Source: Candidatus Roseilinea sp. (GTDB lineage Bacteria; Chloroflexota; Anaerolineae; J036; Brachytrichaceae). From it: DNA of 64,000 nt. Under the pieces are notes generated by a model. The model saw nothing but the letters and a program-made list of their open reading frames with translations, had not been told where the DNA came from and ran no database searches. Positions 46,096-56,403 of the stretch are shown piece by piece (positions within the stretch are counted from its first letter, which is position 1; the number at the start of each line of letters is the position of its first letter). The stretch spans positions 124,001-188,000 of the forward strand of contig BPHV01000004.1 in NCBI GenBank assembly GCA_026003755.1, given 5' to 3'. The translations under genes and the position numbers were made by a program.

Positions 46096-48045
46096 ATGAA
46101 CCGCATGGCTGCTCTTTGCATCGCCCCATACGGCACATGGAAGTCGCGCATCACGGCGGATGCCATCGCCCGCCGTAGCGTCAGCATGGGTCAGGTCACC
46201 TGTTGCGGCGAGGCCGTGTATTGGGTTGAAAGCCGCCCTGCTGAAGGGGGACGGTATGCCCTCGTGCGCTGGCGCAACGGCTTTATCGAGGAGGTGACCC
46301 CCGCCTGGTTCAACGTGCGCACACGGGTGCATGAATACGGCGGCGGCGCCTACGTGGTGCACGACGGCGCGGTCTACTGCGTGCACTTCGCCGATCAACG
46401 CCTGTACCGAGTCGTCAACTCCACCATTTGCACACCGCTCACGCCGGAAAGCCAAGGCCGCTTGCGCTATGCCGACGCGGTGATAGATGCCCGGCGACGT
46501 CGTCTGATTTGCGTGCGAGAGGATCATACCGCTGCCGACCGCGAAGCGGTGAACACCATTGTGGGGGTGAGCTGCGACGGCGACCCCGGCGGTGGTCAAG
46601 TGCTCGTGGCCGGCCACGACTTCTACGCTGCCCCGCGTTTAAGCCCCGATGGCTCACGCCTCGCCTGGTTGGCGTGGAATCATCCCAACATGCCGTGGGA
46701 TGGCTGCGAGCTTTGGTTGGCCGAGGTCCTCCCCGAGGGCGGCTTGGCAAACTCGCGTTGCATCGCCGGCGGCGCGCGCGAGTCCATATTTCAACCGGAG
46801 TGGTCCCCCGATGGCACGCTACACTTCGTCTCCGACCGTACGGGATGGTGGAATCTCTACTGTTGGCGCAACGATCGAGCACACGCGCTCTGCCCAACGG
46901 CCGCCGAGTTCGGCGTGCCGGCCTGGGTGCTCGGCCAGCGCACCTACGCCTTCATCGAAGGCTCACACATCATCTGCACCTACGTGCGGGACGGGCAATC
47001 GTACCTCGCGCTCCTGAACAGCCAAACCGGCGCCCTGCATGATCTGGCGCTGCCCTACACCGCCTTCAGCGACGTGAGCGCGTGCGACGGAGCGGTCGCG
47101 TTTCGCGCAGGGGGAACGACCGAGCCGCCGGCCATCGTCCGTTACACCCTTGCCAACCATCAACAAACAGTCCTCAGACGCGCCGGAGAGCTACCCCTCC
47201 CCCCAGACGACATCGCCATCGGCCAACCCATCGCCTTTCCGACCGAGGACGGAGAAACGGCTTACGGCTTCTTCTATCCACCGCACAATCGCGCTTACAG
47301 CGCTCCCCGCGACGAGCGCCCGCCATTGCTCGTGCTGAGCCATGGTGGGCCAACCGGTGCGACCAACAACGCGCTCAACCTAAAGATCCAGTTCTGGACC
47401 AGCCGCGGCATCGCCGTGCTCGACGTGAACTATGGCGGCAGCACCGGCTACGGGCGCGCCTATCGCGAGCGTCTGAACGGCCAATGGGGCATCGTGGACG
47501 TGCACGACTGTCTCAACGGCGCGCGCTATCTGATCGCGCATGGCCTGGTAGACGACAAACGCCTGATGATCGCCGGCGGCAGCGCCGGGGGGTTCACCAC
47601 CTTGTGCGCGCTCACCTTTCACACCCTCTTCAAAGCCGGAGCAAGTTACTACGGAGTGAGCGACGCCGAGGCGCTGGCCCGCGACACGCACAAGTTCGAG
47701 TCGCACTACTTAGACACCTTAATCGGCCCTTACCCCGAGCGTCGCGACTTATATGTTCAGCGCTCGCCGATCCATTTTGCCGACCGCATCAGCGCACCGC
47801 TCATTCTGTTCCAGGGATCGGAGGATGTCATCGTGCCGCCTCAGCAATCGGCCGCCATGTTTGAGGCCGTGCGCCGCAAGGGCCTGCCGACGGCATTGCT
47901 GATGTTTGAGGGCGAGCAGCACGGCTTCCGCAAGGCGGAGAGCATCAAACGGGCGTTAGAAGCCGAGCTGTCCTTTTATGCCCAGGTGTTCGGCTTCACG
48001 CCCGCCGATCCCCTGACGCCTGTTCAAATGAACACAAGCCGCTGA
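46096..48045 (+). CDS. S9 (prolyl oligopeptidase) family peptidase
   Basis: This 649-residue cytoplasmic serine peptidase has an N-terminal beta-propeller (to about residue 400) and a C-terminal alpha/beta hydrolase. The catalytic triad is visible: Ser496 in GGSAGGF, Asp577 in GSEDVIVP and His609 in GEQHGF. It should cut peptide or acyl-peptide substrates from the N-terminus (DPP/acylaminoacyl-peptidase type). The ATG at 46096 may be replaced by one at 46105. No signal peptide is seen. Confidence 0.92.
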   Translation: MNRMAALCIAPYGTWKSRITADAIARRSVSMGQVTCCGEAVYWVESRPAEGGRYALVRWRNGFIEEVTPAWFNVRTRVHEYGGGAYVVHDGAVYCVHFADQRLYRVVNSTICTPLTPESQGRLRYADAVIDARRRRLICVREDHTAADREAVNTIVGVSCDGDPGGGQVLVAGHDFYAAPRLSPDGSRLAWLAWNHPNMPWDGCELWLAEVLPEGGLANSRCIAGGARESIFQPEWSPDGTLHFVSDRTGWWNLYCWRNDRAHALCPTAAEFGVPAWVLGQRTYAFIEGSHIICTYVRDGQSYLALLNSQTGALHDLALPYTAFSDVSACDGAVAFRAGGTTEPPAIVRYTLANHQQTVLRRAGELPLPPDDIAIGQPIAFPTEDGETAYGFFYPPHNRAYSAPRDERPPLLVLSHGGPTGATNNALNLKIQFWTSRGIAVLDVNYGGSTGYGRAYRERLNGQWGIVDVHDCLNGARYLIAHGLVDDKRLMIAGGSAGGFTTLCALTFHTLFKAGASYYGVSDAEALARDTHKFESHYLDTLIGPYPERRDLYVQRSPIHFADRISAPLILFQGSEDVIVPPQQSAAMFEAVRRKGLPTALLMFEGEQHGFRKAESIKRALEAELSFYAQVFGFTPADPLTPVQMNTSR

Positions 48046-48074
48046 GGACGTCGGTGCGCGTGCGCCGCGCGATA

Positions 48075-49205
48075 ATGCCCGCTGCCATGACCCTCAGCGC
48101 CCCACAAGTGCGCGAACGCGCCCTCGAGATGGGGTTTGACCTAGTCGGCTTTGCGCCGGCCGGCCCCACGCCGGGCGCAGCGCGATTTTTAGCGTGGCTC
48201 AACGCCGGCTACCACGGCGAAATGGCCTACATGGCCCGTGCGCCGGAGCGTCGCTTGGACCCGCGGCGCCTCATGCCCAACGTGCGCACCATCGTCATCG
48301 TGGGCGTGAGCTATGACACCCTGGCCGTGCCGGAGGAGATCCTGCACGACCCCGCCCGCGGGCGCATCGCGCGCTATGCCTGGGGCGCCGACTACCACGA
48401 CGTGATCACGCCGGTGCTGCGCGCCTTCGGCGAGTGGCTGGCCCAGGCCTCACGCGCCTACGTAGACACCGGCCCAATCCTGGAACGCGCCTGGGCGGCA
48501 CGCTGCGGCCTCGGTTTCATCGGCAAGAACACCTGCCTGATTCACCCCAAGCGCGGCAGCCACCTGTTCCTGGGCGCAGTGCTCTTGAGCGAGGAGATCA
48601 TCGAGGAGGAGGCCGACCATGAGCACAGCGCCGCTGCGCCGCCGCTGAACACAGCCGGCGCGCCGCACCACAGCATGGGCGAGGACGCGCTGTTCAGCCG
48701 GTGCGGCCGCTGCGCGCGCTGCCTCGCCGCCTGTCCGACCCATGCCCTGCCGGCGCCCGGCGTGCTCGATGCGTCTCGCTGCATCTCCTACCTCACCATC
48801 GAACTCAAAGGCAGCATCCCGCTTGCGCTGCGCCCGCAAATGGGCAACTGGGTGTTCGGCTGCGACATCTGCCAAGACGTATGCCCGTACGTCCGGCGCT
48901 TCTCACGCCCCTCGGACTCGCCGCTGGCGAAGGCGTTTCGCCCGCCCGACCCCGAGCGCATCGCGCCGCGCTTGCTCGATTTGTTGAGCATGGATCGGAC
49001 GGCGTTTCACGCGCGATTCAAAGGCACGGCTATCATGCGCATCAAGCGACGCGGCCTACTCCGCAACGCCTGCGTGGCCGCCGGCAACTGGGGCAGCGAC
49101 GAAGCCTTGCCGGCGCTGCGCCGCCTGCTCGATGACGAAGAACCGCTGGTGCGCGAGCACGCCGCCTGGGCCATCGCCAGAATTCAGCAATTGGCATACA
49201 CTTAG
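48075..49205 (+). CDS. queG: Epoxyqueuosine reductase
   Basis: QueG reduces epoxyqueuosine to queuosine in tRNA with cobalamin and two 4Fe-4S clusters. The cluster Cys sets are both present: CGRCARCLAACPTHALP and CDICQDVCPYVRRF. The N-terminal domain has the DUF1730 signature. A HEAT-like tail follows (LPALRRLLDDEEPLVREHA). The frame is open from a GTG at 48054; ATG 48075 or 48087 is more natural. It starts shortly after the S9 gene. Confidence 0.93.
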   Translation: MPAAMTLSAPQVRERALEMGFDLVGFAPAGPTPGAARFLAWLNAGYHGEMAYMARAPERRLDPRRLMPNVRTIVIVGVSYDTLAVPEEILHDPARGRIARYAWGADYHDVITPVLRAFGEWLAQASRAYVDTGPILERAWAARCGLGFIGKNTCLIHPKRGSHLFLGAVLLSEEIIEEEADHEHSAAAPPLNTAGAPHHSMGEDALFSRCGRCARCLAACPTHALPAPGVLDASRCISYLTIELKGSIPLALRPQMGNWVFGCDICQDVCPYVRRFSRPSDSPLAKAFRPPDPERIAPRLLDLLSMDRTAFHARFKGTAIMRIKRRGLLRNACVAAGNWGSDEALPALRRLLDDEEPLVREHAAWAIARIQQLAYT

Positions 49206-49231
49206 CGTCGTGCAAGGGGAGGGCAATACCG

Positions 49232-51251
49232 ATGAAACAGGCTCATCTTTTGATATCGGCGATCGTTGTGACGCTCATCGGCGGCGTTTGGGCGCCGGCG
49301 CCGAGCGTCCTGGCCCAGAGCGGTGATGTCGTGATCGCACGACATTCCCCATCTCCCCCACCCTCTTTCACCGATGAGATCATCGTGAAGTACCGCACAC
49401 CGGAGAAGTTCCGCCTGCTGGATGCCGACGCCAGCGCCATGGCGGCTCAGGCGGCTGGTCAGCCGGTGCCTCCGATGCACCGCTTGAGCGACGAAGCGAT
49501 GCAAGCCCTCAGCGCGCAAGCCGGCATAGCGCTGACTCACGTGCGCGAGATGTCGGGCGAAGCTCACGTGTTGCGCTTGCCCGAGCCCATGCCTTACGAA
49601 GCCGTGGCGCGCATCGCCAAGCAACTCGAACAACTTGCCGAGGTCGAGTACGCTTCCCCCTCGGAGCGGATGTTCATCGCGCTCACGCCCAACGACCCGC
49701 TCTATTCCCAACAGTGGCATTACTTTGCCCCTGCGCCGGGCAACTATGGCGCCAATCTTCCCAACGCCTGGAACATCATCACCGGCTCGAACAGCATCGT
49801 GGTCGCCGTGGTGGACACCGGCATCCTCTCTGGGCATCCCGACTTGTCCGGGCGCACCGTGGGCGGCTACGATTTCATCAGCAACGTCACTTGGGCTAAC
49901 GACGGCAACGGGCGAGATGCCGACGCCAGCGATCCAGGGGACTGGGCGAGCGCGAACGAATGCTACCCTGGGTCTCCTTCTTCAAACAGTAGCTGGCACG
50001 GCACGCACGTTGCCGGGACGATCGGGGCGCGCACAAACAACGCCACCGGCGTGGCAGGGATCAACTGGGTCTCGAAAATCCTGCCGGTGCGCGTGCTGGG
50101 CAAGTGCGGCGGGGCCTCCTCTGATATCATTGATGGGGGTACGCTGGGCGGCCGGCCTGAGCGTGCCCGGCGTGCCGGCCAACGCTAACCCGGCCCGCGC
50201 CATCAACCTCAGCCTGGGCGGCAGCGGTGGTTGTTCGTCGGCGTGGCAAAACGCAATCAACCAAGCGGTAAGCAACGGCGCCGTCGTGGTCGTCGCCGCC
50301 GGAAACAGTAATGCGCCGGCCGGCAACTTCACGCCGGCCAGTTGCGCCAACGTGATCACCGTGGCTGCGACAAACCGCAACGGCAGCAAGGCATACTACA
50401 GCAACTACGGCCCTGCGGTTGAGATCAGCGCTCCGGGCGGTGAAACGCCCTCCAACACCGGCGACGGCGTGCTCTCGACATTGAACAACGGCGCCACCGC
50501 CCCCGGCGCACACAGCTACAAGTTCTACCAGGGCACGAGCATGGCGGCGCCGCACGTGGCGGGGATCGCCTCGCTCATGCTGTCGGTCAAACCCGCGCTC
50601 ACGCCGGCCCAGGTGCTCGCCCTCTTGCAGAGCACTGCCACGCCCTTCCCCTCGGGCAGCACGTGCAACACCACCAACTGCGGGGCCGGGATCGTGAACG
50701 CCGCGGCAGCCGTCCAAGCAGCACAGAACAGCGCCCCCACGACGAAGCGCGCCTACCTGCCGATTGCGCGGAGGCAACTTGCTTCGGTCGGCGGGATCGT
50801 AAACGGCAACTTCGAGCAGGGTCCGAATGTGGGCTGGACGACCAGCTCAAACTACACTTCCTGCCTGATCTGTGATCAGAGCAATCTTCCACCGATCGGC
50901 CCACACGGCGGCAACTGGGCAGCGTGGTTCGGTGGCGTACACAACGAGAATGCTGCGCTCAAACAAACCGTCACTGTGCCTGCCAGCGCGCCTTACCTCG
51001 GCTTCTGGCATGCCATTTCTTCATCCGATTTGTGCAACGATGCCTACGACGTTGCGCGCGTCAAGGTGAACGGCGCCGAAGTGACGAAGTTCCACTTGTG
51101 CACCGCCAACAACACCACCTGGACGGCGACCTCGGTGAACTTGAGCGCTTACGCCGGCCAGTCCGTGCTCTTGGAATTCACCGCAAAGACCGACCATGTT
51201 TTTTACAGCAGTTGGTTTGTAGATGACATCGCATTCCAAACCACACCGTAA
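49232..51251 (+). CDS. Secreted subtilisin-like (S8) serine protease, one frameshift
   Basis: The product has a signal peptide (1-29, cut after AQS), an inhibitor-like prodomain and a subtilase core. Catalytic residues are Asp in VVDTGILSGHPDL, His in SWHGTHVAGT and Ser in GTSMAAPHVAG. A G5 run at 50144-50148 adds one base; without it the two frames join as SDIIDGVRWAAGLS, giving 673 residues. After the core come AYLPIARR and a C-terminal beta-sandwich (NGNFEQGPNVGW to WFVDDIAFQ). It should work outside the cell. The shift could be a sequencing error. Confidence 0.87.
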
Positions 51252-51291
51252 GCGCAAAAACCCATCCGATCGGTGAGGCCCGCCGATGGCA

Positions 51292-52815
51292 TCATGCGGC
51301 TGCCTGCAATTGCGCCGCGGCGCGCTCCAGCCGCTGTAGGCACGTCTCGCGCCCCAAGATGGCCATGGTGGCGAAGAGCGGCGGGGTGACGGGTTTGCCG
51401 GTGACCGCGTTGCGCACCACCGTGAAGAGCTGCGTCGGCTTCAAGCCCAAGGCCTGGCACAGCGCGCGCAAGGCCTGTTCCAGCGGCGCATCCTCAAACG
51501 GCTCGACCGTGGCGACCACGCGACGCGCCGCGCGCAGCGCCTCCAGCGATTGCAGCCGATCCATCTTCGGGCCGACCAACATCTCTGCCGGCGGGGGGTG
51601 AATATCGCCGAAGAAGAAATCCACCAGCGGCGCGGCATCGGTGAGCTTTTTGATGCGCTCCTGGACGTGCGGCACAATGCGCAGCAGCCGGGCGCGCTGC
51701 TCCGGCGTGTCCACGAGGATGCCGGCGCGGGCCAGAAAGGGGACAAGGCGCGCCGCCAAATCCTCTACCGGCAGGCGCCGGATGTGCACGCCGTTCAGCC
51801 AGTCCAACTTGTTGTAGTCGAACACGGCCGGCGAGCTGCCGACGCCCTCCATCGAAAACTTGGCGATCAGCTCCTCGCGGGTGAAGACGTTCTGCTCGTC
51901 GCCGCCGCCCGGCGCCCAACCCAAGAGGGCCAAGAAGTTGATCAGCGCTTCGGGGATGTAGCCCTGGTCGCGGAACTCAAACACACTCTGCGCCCCATGG
52001 CGCTTGCTCAGCTTTTTGCCGTCGGTGCCCAGCACGTTGGGCACGTGCGCCCACTGCGGCTCCGGCCAGCCAAAGTAGCGATACAGCAACACGTGCTTAG
52101 GCGCGCTGGGCAGCCAATCGTCGCCGCGCAGCACGTGGGTGACCCCCTGAAGATGGTCATCCACCACCACAGCCAGGTGATACGTTGGGAAGCCATCCAT
52201 CTTCAACAACACTTGGTCGTCCACTTGGGCGTTGTCGAAGCTCAGGCGGCCTTTGATTAGATCGTCGAACTCGGTGCGGCCGTCGCGCGGCAGAACGCGC
52301 ATGCGGATCACATGCGGCTCATCGGCGCGCACGTCGGTGCGCAGCCGCATCTCCTCGCGAAAGATGAAGGTCTGCTTGCGCGCCTGCGCCTCTGCGCGCA
52401 TGCGCTGAAGCTCCTCGGGCGTTTCGTTGGCGCGATAGGCGTAGCCGTTCTCCACCAACCACTCCGCCCACTGCTTGTAAAGGTGCAGGCGATGCGATTG
52501 CACAAACGGGCCGGGGATGCCCTTGTATTCGCCATCGTCGAGCGCGCCGGGGTAGTCCTCATCGGTGCGCATGGCCCGTAGCTCATCGTGATCCGGGCCG
52601 CCATCGAGGGTCAGGCCCAGCCAATCGAACGCCTCCAGGATGCGCCGCGTCGCGCCGGGGACGTAGCGCTCCTGGTCGGTGTCCTCAATGCGCAGGTAAA
52701 ACTCACCGCCGGTGTGCCGGGCCAGCAACCAACTGAAGATCGCGGTGCGCACCCCGCCGATGTGCAAGTCGCCTGTTGGGGAGGGGGCAAAGCGCGTGCG
52801 CGCCCTGGCGCTCAT
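51292..52815 (-). CDS. gltX: Glutamyl-tRNA synthetase
   Basis: This class I synthetase charges tRNA-Glu; the tRNA-Glu(CUC) gene is in the same window. The ATP-binding motifs are PTGDLHIGG (HIGH type) and KLSKRHG (KMSKS type). It is 507 residues from the ATG at 52815, which overlaps the ndk stop by 4 bp. In organisms without GlnRS it may also misacylate tRNA-Gln; no GlnRS is visible here. Intact. Confidence 0.97.
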   Translation of the reverse strand: MSARARTRFAPSPTGDLHIGGVRTAIFSWLLARHTGGEFYLRIEDTDQERYVPGATRRILEAFDWLGLTLDGGPDHDELRAMRTDEDYPGALDDGEYKGIPGPFVQSHRLHLYKQWAEWLVENGYAYRANETPEELQRMRAEAQARKQTFIFREEMRLRTDVRADEPHVIRMRVLPRDGRTEFDDLIKGRLSFDNAQVDDQVLLKMDGFPTYHLAVVVDDHLQGVTHVLRGDDWLPSAPKHVLLYRYFGWPEPQWAHVPNVLGTDGKKLSKRHGAQSVFEFRDQGYIPEALINFLALLGWAPGGGDEQNVFTREELIAKFSMEGVGSSPAVFDYNKLDWLNGVHIRRLPVEDLAARLVPFLARAGILVDTPEQRARLLRIVPHVQERIKKLTDAAPLVDFFFGDIHPPPAEMLVGPKMDRLQSLEALRAARRVVATVEPFEDAPLEQALRALCQALGLKPTQLFTVVRNAVTGKPVTPPLFATMAILGRETCLQRLERAAAQLQAAA

Positions 52816-53261
52816 TCCTTCAACCAGACGTCTCCGGCGCGCTGGTAGCTGATCAACTCTTCCGGCTTGAAGTAGAGCGCGATCTCGCGCGCAGCAGTCT
52901 CGGGGCCATCGCTGCCGTGCACAATGTTGCGCGAGACATCCAGGCCAAAGTCGGCGCGGATGCTGCCGGGCGCTGCTTCGTGGGGACGGGTAGCGCCCAT
53001 GGTCTGGCGCGCTGCGACAATCGCATGCGGCCCCTCTAGGCACATCACCACCACTGGCCCGGAGGTGATGAACTTCACCGTGCCCTCGAAGAACGGCTTG
53101 CCGCGGTGCTCCGCATAGTGAGCCTCGGCCAGCTCGCGCGAAATTTGCATCAACTTCAGGCCGGCAATGCGCAGGCCGCGTGCTTCAAACCGTCGAATGA
53201 CTTCGCCGACCAACGCGCGCTGCACGCCGTCGGGCTTGATAATGATGAGTGTTCGCTCCAT
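52812..53261 (-). CDS. ndk: Nucleoside diphosphate kinase
   Basis: It transfers the terminal phosphate between NTPs and NDPs. The 149-residue protein has the active-site His in [12 protein letters not shown] and the N-terminal [14 protein letters not shown]. The gltX start overlaps its stop, so the two genes form an operon. Nothing unusual. Confidence 0.97.
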   Translation of the reverse strand: MERTLIIIKPDGVQRALVGEVIRRFEARGLRIAGLKLMQISRELAEAHYAEHRGKPFFEGTVKFITSGPVVVMCLEGPHAIVAARQTMGATRPHEAAPGSIRADFGLDVSRNIVHGSDGPETAAREIALYFKPEELISYQRAGDVWLKE

Positions 53262-53334
53262 AGGATATCGTGGGATGTGGTGTTGTCAGATGTGTGTTGG
53301 GTTGTAGCGTCTAACCGTCGCTGCGGCCCGCCGG

Positions 53335-54888
53335 TCATGTTTCGGCGGCCAGCAGCATGGCGCGATGATAGGCGTCGAGCGCAGCGCTCAAGTCACCCTT
53401 GCGGGTATAGGCCATGCCGAGAAGCTCGTGCGCCGCGCGCGCCAGGGGCTGCACAGCGCTCAGGGCCTCCAGGTCAGCGATGACCTCATCCAGCGCCTTC
53501 CCCCGCCCAAACGCAATGGCTTTCTCGTAGAGGCTCATCGCCTCCTGCCAGCGGCCCCGGTTGATCGCCTCACGCGCGGCCGCCGCCCGGCTAGTTGCCA
53601 TCGGGCCGGCCAACGACGCGCTCGATGCGCCCCACCTGGGCATGTGCGGCTTTGGCTTGGCGATCGGCGTCGGAATCGTCGCTTCGTTCGCCACCCATTC
53701 CGGCGACGCCCCAACCGCGGACACGCCCGGCATCGTGGGTTGTGGGGGCATCGGGATGAAGCCGCCCGGCTCGGCGTCCGCCGCGTCGGTCAGCCATGCC
53801 GAAGTTGCCTCGCCGCCTTCGCCGGACACGTCCTCGGCCTCCTCCCACTCGAGCGGGATGAGCGACTCGACAGGCATCACATCGTCGCCGGCGCCTTCGG
53901 CGGCGTCGAGGTGAACGCCGTCGCCGGCGGCCGCCGCTGCGAACTCACCGCTCGAGGCAGCGGCGATCAGCGCGTCATCGCGCTCCAACGGATGCGCCAC
54001 GTCGTTAGCCGAAACCGGCTGCACGATGCGCTCCAACGGCTTCGGCGCAGATGAAGCCGCAGCCACCAAATCGTCCACCCACTCCGCACGATCCAACGCC
54101 TCGGCCTCCTCGGCAGCCGACCGGGCAGAGGGCTGACGCACCGCCGGAACGCTCACCACTTCCAGCGGCGAATCATCGCCGAGCAGCGCCTTGATGTGGC
54201 GGTGATCGGGATCGAGGCGCTCGATGGCATTCAGGTGCGCCTGCTCCAGGCCGGGCGGGCCGATCTGCCGCCAGAGCGCCAAAAGCAGCGCATGCGCGTT
54301 CAGGCAATCCGGCTGGATGTCCAGGATGAACTGACACGCTTCGGCAGCGGCAACGCGCAAGCCGGCCTCCCAGAGCGCATGGGCCAGCGCCACCAGCGCA
54401 TCGGCGCGGTCCGGGCATCGCGCGACGACGCTATGCAGCCGCGCGATGCCCCGGTCAAACAGGCCGGCGCGCACGTCGTTCAAGCCCTCGCGCAGGGCCA
54501 CGCCCACTTCCGGCCAATCGGCGTCTTCACCGTCGGGAGTTGCAACGATGCGCAGCATCGCCTCATCCTCCGGCGCGTAGTCGAGCACTTGCCGAGCGAC
54601 GAGTTTCGCCTCAGCGCCTTTGCTGGAGTGGCTCAGCGCCAGCGCCAAGCGCCGCATCGCGTTGACATCGGCCGGCGCGATGTCGAGCACGCGCTGGTAT
54701 GCCTCCGACGCCTGGAACGGCCGTCCCGACGCGTCGAACGCTTCGGCCCGCGCGCGCCAAACGCCGATCGCATCCGGGTAAGACTGCAGCAAATCATCGG
54801 TGAGCGCGATCGCGCGATCGGGATCGCCAGCCGCAATCGCAGCTTCGACCTCCGACAGTGCCTCGCCGAGCGTGGACTCGCTGGTCAT
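53335..54888 (-). CDS. TPR-repeat protein with long acidic linker
   Basis: The 517-residue product has helical TPR units at the N-terminus (about residues 1-210), then a long acidic Ala/Glu/Asp-rich linker, and another TPR-like stretch at the end (GRWQEAMSLYEKAIAFGRG and HELLGMAYTRKGDLSAALDAYHRAML). It is probably a protein-protein scaffold; partners are unknown. The start is ATG 54888; the frame extends upstream to 54954 but lies over the neighbouring terminator. Function is not named. Confidence 0.75.
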   Translation of the reverse strand: MTSESTLGEALSEVEAAIAAGDPDRAIALTDDLLQSYPDAIGVWRARAEAFDASGRPFQASEAYQRVLDIAPADVNAMRRLALALSHSSKGAEAKLVARQVLDYAPEDEAMLRIVATPDGEDADWPEVGVALREGLNDVRAGLFDRGIARLHSVVARCPDRADALVALAHALWEAGLRVAAAEACQFILDIQPDCLNAHALLLALWRQIGPPGLEQAHLNAIERLDPDHRHIKALLGDDSPLEVVSVPAVRQPSARSAAEEAEALDRAEWVDDLVAAASSAPKPLERIVQPVSANDVAHPLERDDALIAAASSGEFAAAAAGDGVHLDAAEGAGDDVMPVESLIPLEWEEAEDVSGEGGEATSAWLTDAADAEPGGFIPMPPQPTMPGVSAVGASPEWVANEATIPTPIAKPKPHMPRWGASSASLAGPMATSRAAAAREAINRGRWQEAMSLYEKAIAFGRGKALDEVIADLEALSAVQPLARAAHELLGMAYTRKGDLSAALDAYHRAMLLAAET

Positions 54889-54913
54889 GGCCACGATTTT
54901 AACCGCGAGAAAA

Positions 54914-54943
54914 GCAAGGGGCAGCCCGCAGGCTGCCCCTTGC
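54914..54943 (-). terminator. Rho-independent terminator of the RRM gene
   Basis: A 13-bp perfect stem (GCAAGGGGCAGCC / GGCTGCCCCTTGC) with a CGCA loop is followed on the minus strand by TTTTC. It sits 20 bp after the RRM gene stop. Confidence 0.85.
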
Positions 54944-54963
54944 GCGTCGTTCATGTGATGCGC

Positions 54964-55371
54964 CTAGAAGTCGTCGTAAGCGTCTCGCCGCCAATCGCGA
55001 TTGCGTTCGCGGTCGCGCCCGCGCGCTGCGTCGCGGCGATCGCGATTGCCGCGATTCCCGCTGCTGCCGCCGAGGCGACTCGTTCGCTCAGGCGCATTGC
55101 TGCTCATATTGCGCGGTCGTTCTTCTTTGGGTCGAGCAAAATCAATGCGAATCGGACGCTGGTCAAGCAGCTTCCCATTGAGCGTGTTGATGGCGTTCTG
55201 CGCGCCCTCGTCGGTAGCCATCTCAACGAAGCCGAAGCCCTTTGAACGCCTGCTGCCGCGCTCCAGCACAATCTCCGCAGATTTCACCTCGCCGGCGGCC
55301 GCAAAGAAGTTGCGCAGCCCTTCGTCGGTCGTGGAGTACGCAAGGTTACCCACATACAGTCTGCTGGTCAT
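54964..55371 (-). CDS. RRM-type RNA-binding protein
   Basis: The 135-residue product has one RRM domain with RNP2 LYVGNL and RNP1 KGFGFVEM, and a C-terminal Arg/Gly/Asp-rich tail. These proteins bind single-stranded RNA and are often cold-induced in bacteria. A ribosome site AGGAG is about 17 bases before the ATG. The gene ends at a clear terminator. Confidence 0.93.
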   Translation of the reverse strand: MTSRLYVGNLAYSTTDEGLRNFFAAAGEVKSAEIVLERGSRRSKGFGFVEMATDEGAQNAINTLNGKLLDQRPIRIDFARPKEERPRNMSSNAPERTSRLGGSSGNRGNRDRRDAARGRDRERNRDWRRDAYDDF

Positions 55372-55766
55372 AGCGTGTATGTCTTTTTCTCCTGTTCAAA
55401 CGTTGCTGATCTCGAACTCAACGAACAACGGAACGCTCCGGATCGGAGCCGAACGTAGATGGGATGGCGGATGATAGGGTTGAATGTTCTTCCTTCTTTC
55501 GCGTAGCTCTCTCCTGCTAAGCGCGGCGAACGCGCACACTGGGGTGTGGCTCGTTTGTCACCGATGAGTCCTCGACGCGCAATGCACCGGAAAGGTCAGA
55601 GACTGGGGGTTGAATGGCAAAGGGCAAAAGCGGACAGGACGAGAGGAGACTCGTGAGCGAAGGGGATCATGCGATGAAACGATGCCTGCACCTGATCTAA
55701 ACCTCGCCCGGATTCAGCGCCGGACGGGCGAAATATAACACGTCGCCGGCAGTTTGCAAATTGCCC
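55372..55766. other. 395-bp gap upstream of the RRM gene
   Basis: This gap holds the 5' leader of the RRM gene and the 3' side of the csoR gene. It is somewhat less GC-rich, but I see no clear promoter, hairpin or open frame beyond a minus-strand extension of the csoR neighbourhood (55697-55835). Confidence 0.4.
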
Positions 55767-56102
55767 TCATGTCCCACCAGGCCGCCGGCCGGCACCGCGC
55801 ACCCGTACACGTTTTGCGCTTCGGGCTTCTCCGGCAGCGCCAAACACGTGGAGCAGTTCCGAGACGACGCGCTCACGCTCGCGTGGGTCGTCGCTGCGGA
55901 TCGCGGTAGCGACACAGGTGTTCAAATGCTCCGAGAGCAGCACCGCGTTAAAGCGCGCCAACGCCTGCTGGATGGCTTTCACCTGGTGGATGACGTCAAT
56001 GCAGTACGCGTCGTCTTCAACCATGCGCTGGATGCCGCGCACGTGTCCCTCGATCGTCCTCAGACGGGTGAGCAAGTCTTTCTTCGTCGTCTGGCCAGCC
56101 AT
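55767..56102 (-). CDS. csoR: CsoR-family copper-sensing repressor
   Basis: This four-helix DUF156 repressor carries the copper-binding Cys-His-Cys set: DDAYCIDVIHQ and SEHLNTCV. It should release DNA when it binds Cu(I). The ATG at 56102 (MAGQTTKKDLLTR) is the start, giving 111 residues. It is divergent from the copper chaperone and copper ATPase genes, 79 bp away, with an operator in between. The last 25 residues are Arg/Gly-rich and unlike other CsoR tails; another frame, ending at 55697, could be the original end. Confidence 0.88.
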   Translation of the reverse strand: MAGQTTKKDLLTRLRTIEGHVRGIQRMVEDDAYCIDVIHQVKAIQQALARFNAVLLSEHLNTCVATAIRSDDPRERERVVSELLHVFGAAGEARSAKRVRVRGAGRRPGGT

Positions 56103-56121
56103 GGTGTATAATCCCTCGTGC

Positions 56122-56147
56122 TTACCCCCTCCCCAGGGGATGGGATA
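56122..56147. promoter_or_regulatory. CsoR-type operator (G-tract palindrome)
   Basis: TTACCCCCTCCCCAGGGGATGGGATA is an imperfect palindrome of the ATACCCC...GGGGTAT type recognised by CsoR proteins. It lies between the divergent csoR and copZ starts, so it should control both. Confidence 0.75.
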
Positions 56148-56181
56148 CATGCAAAGTATATCACCGACGGACCGCAGAACC

Positions 56182-56403
56182 ATGAACACCAAGACCTTTC
56201 GCGTCCCCAACATCGGGTGCGATGGCTGCGCGCGCGCCATCCAGAATGAACTGAAGGACATGCCCGGCGTGACCTCGGTTCAAGCCGACCCAGCGACCAA
56301 GATGGTCACCGTGACGTGGGACGAACCGGCGCACTGGGACGCCATTCGAGAGAAGCTGGTCGCGATTCACTATCCACCTGAGTCGCGGAGCGCACTTGAT
56401 TAG
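56182..56403 (+). CDS. copZ: Copper chaperone, HMA domain (CopZ-like)
   Basis: The 73-residue protein is a single HMA domain with a GCDGC metal-binding motif (residues 11-15). It should carry Cu(I) to the neighbouring ATPase. The stop at 56401-56403 is immediately followed by the copA ATG at 56404, so the two are co-translated. Confidence 0.9.
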   Translation: MNTKTFRVPNIGCDGCARAIQNELKDMPGVTSVQADPATKMVTVTWDEPAHWDAIREKLVAIHYPPESRSALD

